Positions 60,056 through 64,000 of a stretch of 64,000 nt of DNA are shown here, in pieces (position 1 is the first letter of the stretch; every line of letters begins with the position of its first letter). The stretch lies in the NCBI RefSeq assembly GCF_030066895.1, contig NZ_JASJAV010000019.1, forward strand, positions 62,001 through 126,000, in the 5' to 3' direction. This DNA comes from Breoghania sp. (GTDB taxonomy: Bacteria > Pseudomonadota > Alphaproteobacteria > Rhizobiales > Stappiaceae). The translations under genes were made by a program, and so were the position numbers. The notes beneath the pieces were generated by a model. The model was not told the DNA's origin. It made no database searches and saw only the letters and a program-made list of their open reading frames with translations.

Positions 60056-62682
60056 TCAGAAGCTCAGCGACAGATCGCGGTGCCCGGACGAGCAGGCCGC
60101 GACATAGAGCGACTGGTCTTCCGACAGACGCGGCTGGAGACGCAGACCGATCGTGTCGCGGATCGCCGCCTCGTAGGCCTCAAGCGGGGCCTCCGCCTTC
60201 TGCCGCCAGGCAAGACCCGTCTCGTATGTCGTCATCACCTCCGCGATTGCCGCGCGGGTCGCGTCCTTGTCCGGCGTCTTGGAGCGCATCGCCTTACGCA
60301 CGTCGTTGACCGCCGAGCGCAGATCCGACGTGCCCTCCACATCGCAGATCTGCCGCGTAGTCGACAAAGGCGTCCGGCTTCAACTCGTCGAGTTTCGGCT
60401 CCAGCGTATCGAACTCCGCCTTGAGCGCGACATAGGCAGACGTGTCGTGCAGCACCTTGAGCGTTTCCTGCAAGGGCTCGTAGGCCTGATCGCTCAGGCG
60501 CCGATAGGTCTGACGCGCCGTTTGCTCCTTGCACTGAATCTTGGAAAACGCGCTGCTGCGCTCCTTCCAGTCCGCCGGGATCTGCGCCTTCAACTCGGCG
60601 TGCTCGGCCTTCAGCTTCTCCACCTTGGCCTTCGCGCGCTCGCCGCGCACCTCGGTGTAGATGCCGTTCGGTTCGGCGCGATTAATGATCAGCTCCTCTC
60701 GATCTTCGCCTCCAGACGACGCATGTCGCGTTCGAGCGACCGCACCTCATCATGGATTGGACGATAGTCGCCTGCCGCCGCGTCGACATTCTTCTACACG
60801 GCAATGATCGCGTCCATCGCGGGCATGACCTCGCCCGCCCAGCCGATCGACTCCGCCAGATCGTCGCGCAGATCCTCCGGCAGAACGGAGAGATCCAGCG
60901 TCTTGGCCTTATCTATGGCCGAGGAGATGGCGGTGCCGTTTTCGGCGTATTGCTCGCGATCCCATTCCTCCATGCAATATTGCAGGCATGGGTTGCGGGG
61001 CGGCAGAGCGGTTTTCGAAGTCAGCGCCACGCAGTTGGGTAGGTAGTTCACCAGCGGCGGATAGAAGCCGACGATGCAAAGCATAAACAGCTGCAACCCG
61101 ATGAAGGCGATGGCGCCCTTGTAGATGGAGAGCGTGCGCACCGTCGGGGGCGCGACACCGCGCAGGTAGAACAGCGCAAAGCCGCAGGGCGGGGTGAGGA
61201 ACGAGGTCTGGATGTTCAGACCGATCATCACGCCCAGCCACACCGCGGTGACGTTTGCGCCCGGATCGGAGAGCAGGATCGGCACCACGACCACCGCGAT
61301 TTCGATGGAATCGAGGAAGAAGCCGAGGATGAAGATCACCAGCATCACGATGAAGAACTGCATCCAGAACCCGCCGGGTAGGCCTTGCAGGGACTCGCGC
61401 ACCAGCTCCTCGCCACCGAAGGCGCGGAAGGCGGCCGTCAGCATGGCCACGCCGATCAGGATGATGAAGACCAGCGACGAGGTCTTCGCCGTCTCGATCA
61501 TCACCTCGCGCAGCGTGTTTTCGAACTTCATCGTGCGCCAGCCGCTCCACAGGAGCGCGATCAGCAGAAGAGAGACCGCGATGAGATGAGGGCGACCGCG
61601 AGCGAAGTCACGTCCGCTTGCGTCTGGATGCTCTTGATGTTGACCGAATGGAAGCCGACCACCATGGCGATGGCGATCAACGCAACGACCGCGAGCGTGG
61701 CGGGCCGATAAGCCCCTTTCTCACCTTCGCGCAAACGATACCCGGCCATGATCATGGCACCCGCGGCACCGATCGCGCCCGCCTGATTGACGGTGGCGAC
61801 GCCCGCGATGATCGACCCCAGCACCAGGAGGATCAGCGCCAGCGGCGGCACGAGCGTCACCGTCACCTTGCCGAGGAACCGGGCGTTGATCTTCTCGCCG
61901 GTATGGACCGACGGCGCCAGATGCGGTTTGGCGATCGCAAAGCCCAGAATGAACAGCATTTAGAGCCCGACCAGCAGCAGGCCGGGCACGAAGGCGCCGA
62001 GGAACATTTCACCGGCCGACGTGGAGATCACGCCGAAATCCGACGGCATGGAGATCTCGCCGGTCGACGCCTTGTAGAGCTGCTGGCGCAGCGTCCCGGC
62101 CTGATCGACCGCGCTGGCCAACTGATCGGCCAGCATAATCAGCACGATGGAGGGCGAAATGATCTGCCCCAGCGTGCCTGAGGCGGCAATCGTGCCGGTG
62201 GCCAGCGGCACCGAATACTTGGAGCGCAACATGGCGGGCAGCGAGATCAGCCCCATCGCCACCACGGTCGCGTTGACGATGCCGGTGGTCGCGGCCAGAA
62301 ACGCGCCCACGAAGACGACGGAGATGCCGAGACCGCCGGGTACTGGACCGAACAGCGTCGCCATGGTGACCAGCAGGTCCTCCGCGATCTTGGAACGCTG
62401 CAGCATGATGTCCATGAAGACGAAGAGCGGGATGGCGATCAGCGTATCGCGCTCCACCTCCCAGTAGACGCCTCTGAAGTTGGTAACGCCGGCAGACAAC
62501 CACTGGCCCGGACCGCCGAGCGCGAAATAGGCATCGGGATTGCCCGCAAAGAGCCCGCCGGAGAAGGCCGCGATTGCGATGGTGACGATGGCCGACCCCG
62601 GTAGCGCGAAAGCAACCAGAAAACAGGAGCCCAGCGCCGTCGCCATCACGATGATCAGAAGGACGAGAAAGAAGAGTTCCAT
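60056..62682 (-). pseudogene. dctM: TRAP transporter large permease DctM with long C-terminal coiled-coil extension (stops, frameshifts)
   Basis: Starts at ATG 62682 (MELFFLVLLIIVMATALGSC). Permease core: IPLFVFMDIMLQRSKIAEDL, TGIVNATVVAMGLISLPAML, GTLGQIISPSIVLIMLADQL and the TSFLTPPCGFALFYLRGVAP block near 61190. The frame continues past the normal DctM end into a hydrophilic region: EEWDREQYAENGTAIS, ERDMRRLEAKIE, AKAKVEKLKAEHAELKAQIP, QTYRRLSDQAYEPLQETL and RSAVNDVRKAMRSKTP, ending HRDLSLSF at 60056. Lesions: TAA 61960, slip near 61585, TAG 60794, slips near 60690 and 60355. Repaired length about 870 residues. Confidence 0.8.
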
Positions 62683-62700
62683 GAAAGTCTCGCTCAGCGG

Positions 62701-63644
62701 CTACTGGACGGCGTGGATGGTGTGTTCGCGGCCCCCCGGCTCGTCGCGGATATCGGTGACCGCCTGGAGGAAGTAGCTTACGAACTGGATCATCATCGAC
62801 GTGGCGAAGACGGCGAGAAACGCGGTCATCAGATACTTGACGTAGAGACCGAAGCTCGCCTGGGTTGTCTCGAACGACAGCAGCGGCGAGTTGATGATGT
62901 TGGACTTGCCGCCCATGCCCACCACCAGCCCGACCCAGCACAACGCGATGCCGAAGACCACCGAACCGAAGGCGTTGACGAAGCCCTTGGTGCGCGGGGA
63001 GAAGTTCGTGAAGAAGACGTCCACGCACACATGCCCCTCCTCCTTCAGCGTGTAGGCGCTGGCGAAAAGGAAGAGCGCGGCGTACCAGAAGCGCACCAAG
63101 TCGGCCATGAAGGCCTGCTCGTAGAAAAAGATGCAGCGGCACAGGACGATCAGCAGCTCCGCCACCACCACGAGAAGCGCAAGCCAGGGGAAGCCCAGTG
63201 TCCGCGTGAAGATCGCGATGACGATGGCAAGCCCGATCAACGGCATGTGGACATAGGTCCCGCACCAGTGCGAACGGCCGAGATCGGCGCCAATCTCGTG
63301 TCCAACCACCGCGTCGAGAAGGCCCTCCACGCGCAGGAAAGAGATCGCCATGTCCGCCAGCCCGACACGATCAGCACGGTCCAGAAGGCTGCGCGGATGA
63401 TGAAGGCGTTGATGTCGGAGATACACTGGGAATTCACCCTGAGCGGCGTATCGCGATGCGTTCGCACATAGATGAAGGCGGCCGCGATCCCCACGACATA
63501 GAGACCCGACTGGAGATAGACGGTTGGATCGCCCGAGGAGAAGGCGAACGCGCCGGGCATGTACAGCCAGTAGGTCAGATAGTTGTTGAGGAGAAAGGCG
63601 GCCAGGACGGCGAGAACCGACCAACCGAAGAGACGAACTACCAT
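62701..63644 (-). pseudogene. dctQ: TRAP transporter small permease DctQ, long form (one frameshift)
   Basis: Starts at ATG 63644 (MVVRLFGWSVLAVLAAFLLN). Six or more hydrophobic segments, with the DctQ-type block CRCIFFYEQAFMADLVRFWY and VCVDVFFTNFSPRTKGFV. At about 314 residues it is longer than usual DctQ proteins. The frame slips near 63370 (WTVLIV to GLADMAISFLRVEG). Operon with the extended DctM; stop at 62701, 19 bases before the dctM start. Confidence 0.82.
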
Positions 63645-63815
63645 TGCATTCTCATTCGATCATGCGAGCCGGCCGAGGCACGGGCTGCTTTTGCGATCTT
63701 TTTTCCGGTTGCCTCATGCACCACGCACCGGCCGCAGGCTCCGGGAGCCCATTGCGACACCGCATGGCGAATGCACGACATCACGGAAAAACCTTCGGAC
63801 AGGACGAGATGGGAT

Positions 63816-63849
63816 AGACGGGCGGGCCCCGGTTCGGGTTCGCCCGTCT
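63816..63849 (-). terminator. hairpin between dctP and dctQ
   Basis: AGACGGGCG (63816-63824) pairs perfectly with CGCCCGTCT (63841-63849). It lies just downstream of the dctP stop and upstream of dctQ, where a partial terminator would keep binding protein in excess over permease. Confidence 0.55.
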
Positions 63850-63864
63850 GATCAGGATTCGCGA

Positions 63865-64000
63865 TCAGACCGTGATGCCGAGCACCCGGTTGCGCTGCGC
63901 GGTGTAGCCGGTGTCGGCGAGTAGCATCGAGCGGCCGAGATCTGAGCGCGCCTTGGCGAAGCTCTCGTGCACCCGGCGCGTCAGATCGGAATGCTCAACG
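63865..64000 (-). CDS. C-terminal end of a TRAP binding protein (DctP-like), cut by window end
   Basis: Open from the window end to TGA at 63865: VEHSDLTRRVHESFAKARSD then LLADTGYTAQRNRVLGITV. The end of a DctP-type binding protein is expected here because dctQM follows directly on the same strand. The fragment of about 44 residues is too short for a firm family call. Confidence 0.55.
   Translation of the reverse strand, partial: VEHSDLTRRVHESFAKARSDLGRSMLLADTGYTAQRNRVLGITV

Overview
The window is GC-rich (apart from a few AT-rich intergenic patches) and looks like an alphaproteobacterial chromosome, most likely Hyphomicrobiales and perhaps Stappiaceae-like. The evidence is hisN beside an N-formylglutamate amidohydrolase with a suhB/MmgR-type sRNA between them, DUF459 SGNH and MltB-type proteins, BKACE, several TRAP and Liv transporters, PAS/GAF histidine kinases, and the codon usage. 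Genus is inferred, not proven. No tRNA, rRNA, CRISPR array or intact transposase was seen.

Layout. 0-4.5 kb: partial N-formylglutamate amidohydrolase, sRNA, hisN, alpha/beta hydrolase, PepSY-like protein, and an Hsp20 gene with a sigma-32-type promoter. 4.5-7.7 kb: modABCD molybdate operon (minus strand) behind a ModE-like box. 8-9.1 kb: threonine aldolase. 9.1-11.8 kb: a four-gene bufferin-type RiPP operon (DUF2282 precursor, DUF692/MNIO enzyme, DUF2063 partner, DoxX). 12.7-18.9 kb: gltBD. 19-26 kb: chemoreceptor, SGNH protein, lytic transglycosylase, outer-membrane beta-barrel, KpsF-type isomerase. 26.4-28 kb: motAB-type stator. 28.5-32 kb: MFS/cyclase/BKACE catabolic operon with a perfect palindrome in its promoter, followed by a TetR regulator. 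32-34.7 kb: NfeD, SPFH protein, ferrochelatase. 35-40 kb: two paralogous PAS-GAF-PAS histidine kinases beside two receiver proteins. 40-54.6 kb: PaaK-like ligase, RNase T2, livFKMHG, FadD-like ligase and a fused indolepyruvate ferredoxin oxidoreductase, consistent with uptake and oxidative decarboxylation of aryl-pyruvates or branched substrates to acyl-CoA. 55-64 kb: two TRAP transporters (dctQM; dctQM with the end of a dctP) on either side of a plus-strand group: a secreted Cys protein, a membrane protein and a secreted caspase-like protein.

The dominant oddity is that roughly two thirds of the genes carry frameshifts or in-frame stops, although the protein on both sides of each lesion stays recognisable. 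Others (hisN, threonine aldolase, SGNH, MltB, KpsF, TetR, hemH, RNase T2, dctQ, caspase-like) are fully open. Many indels lie in short homopolymers, which suggests sequence errors; several nonsense changes are simple transitions such as CAG to TAG, which also fits real decay. The sequence alone cannot separate the two, so broken genes are listed as pseudogene with the likely product and lesion positions.
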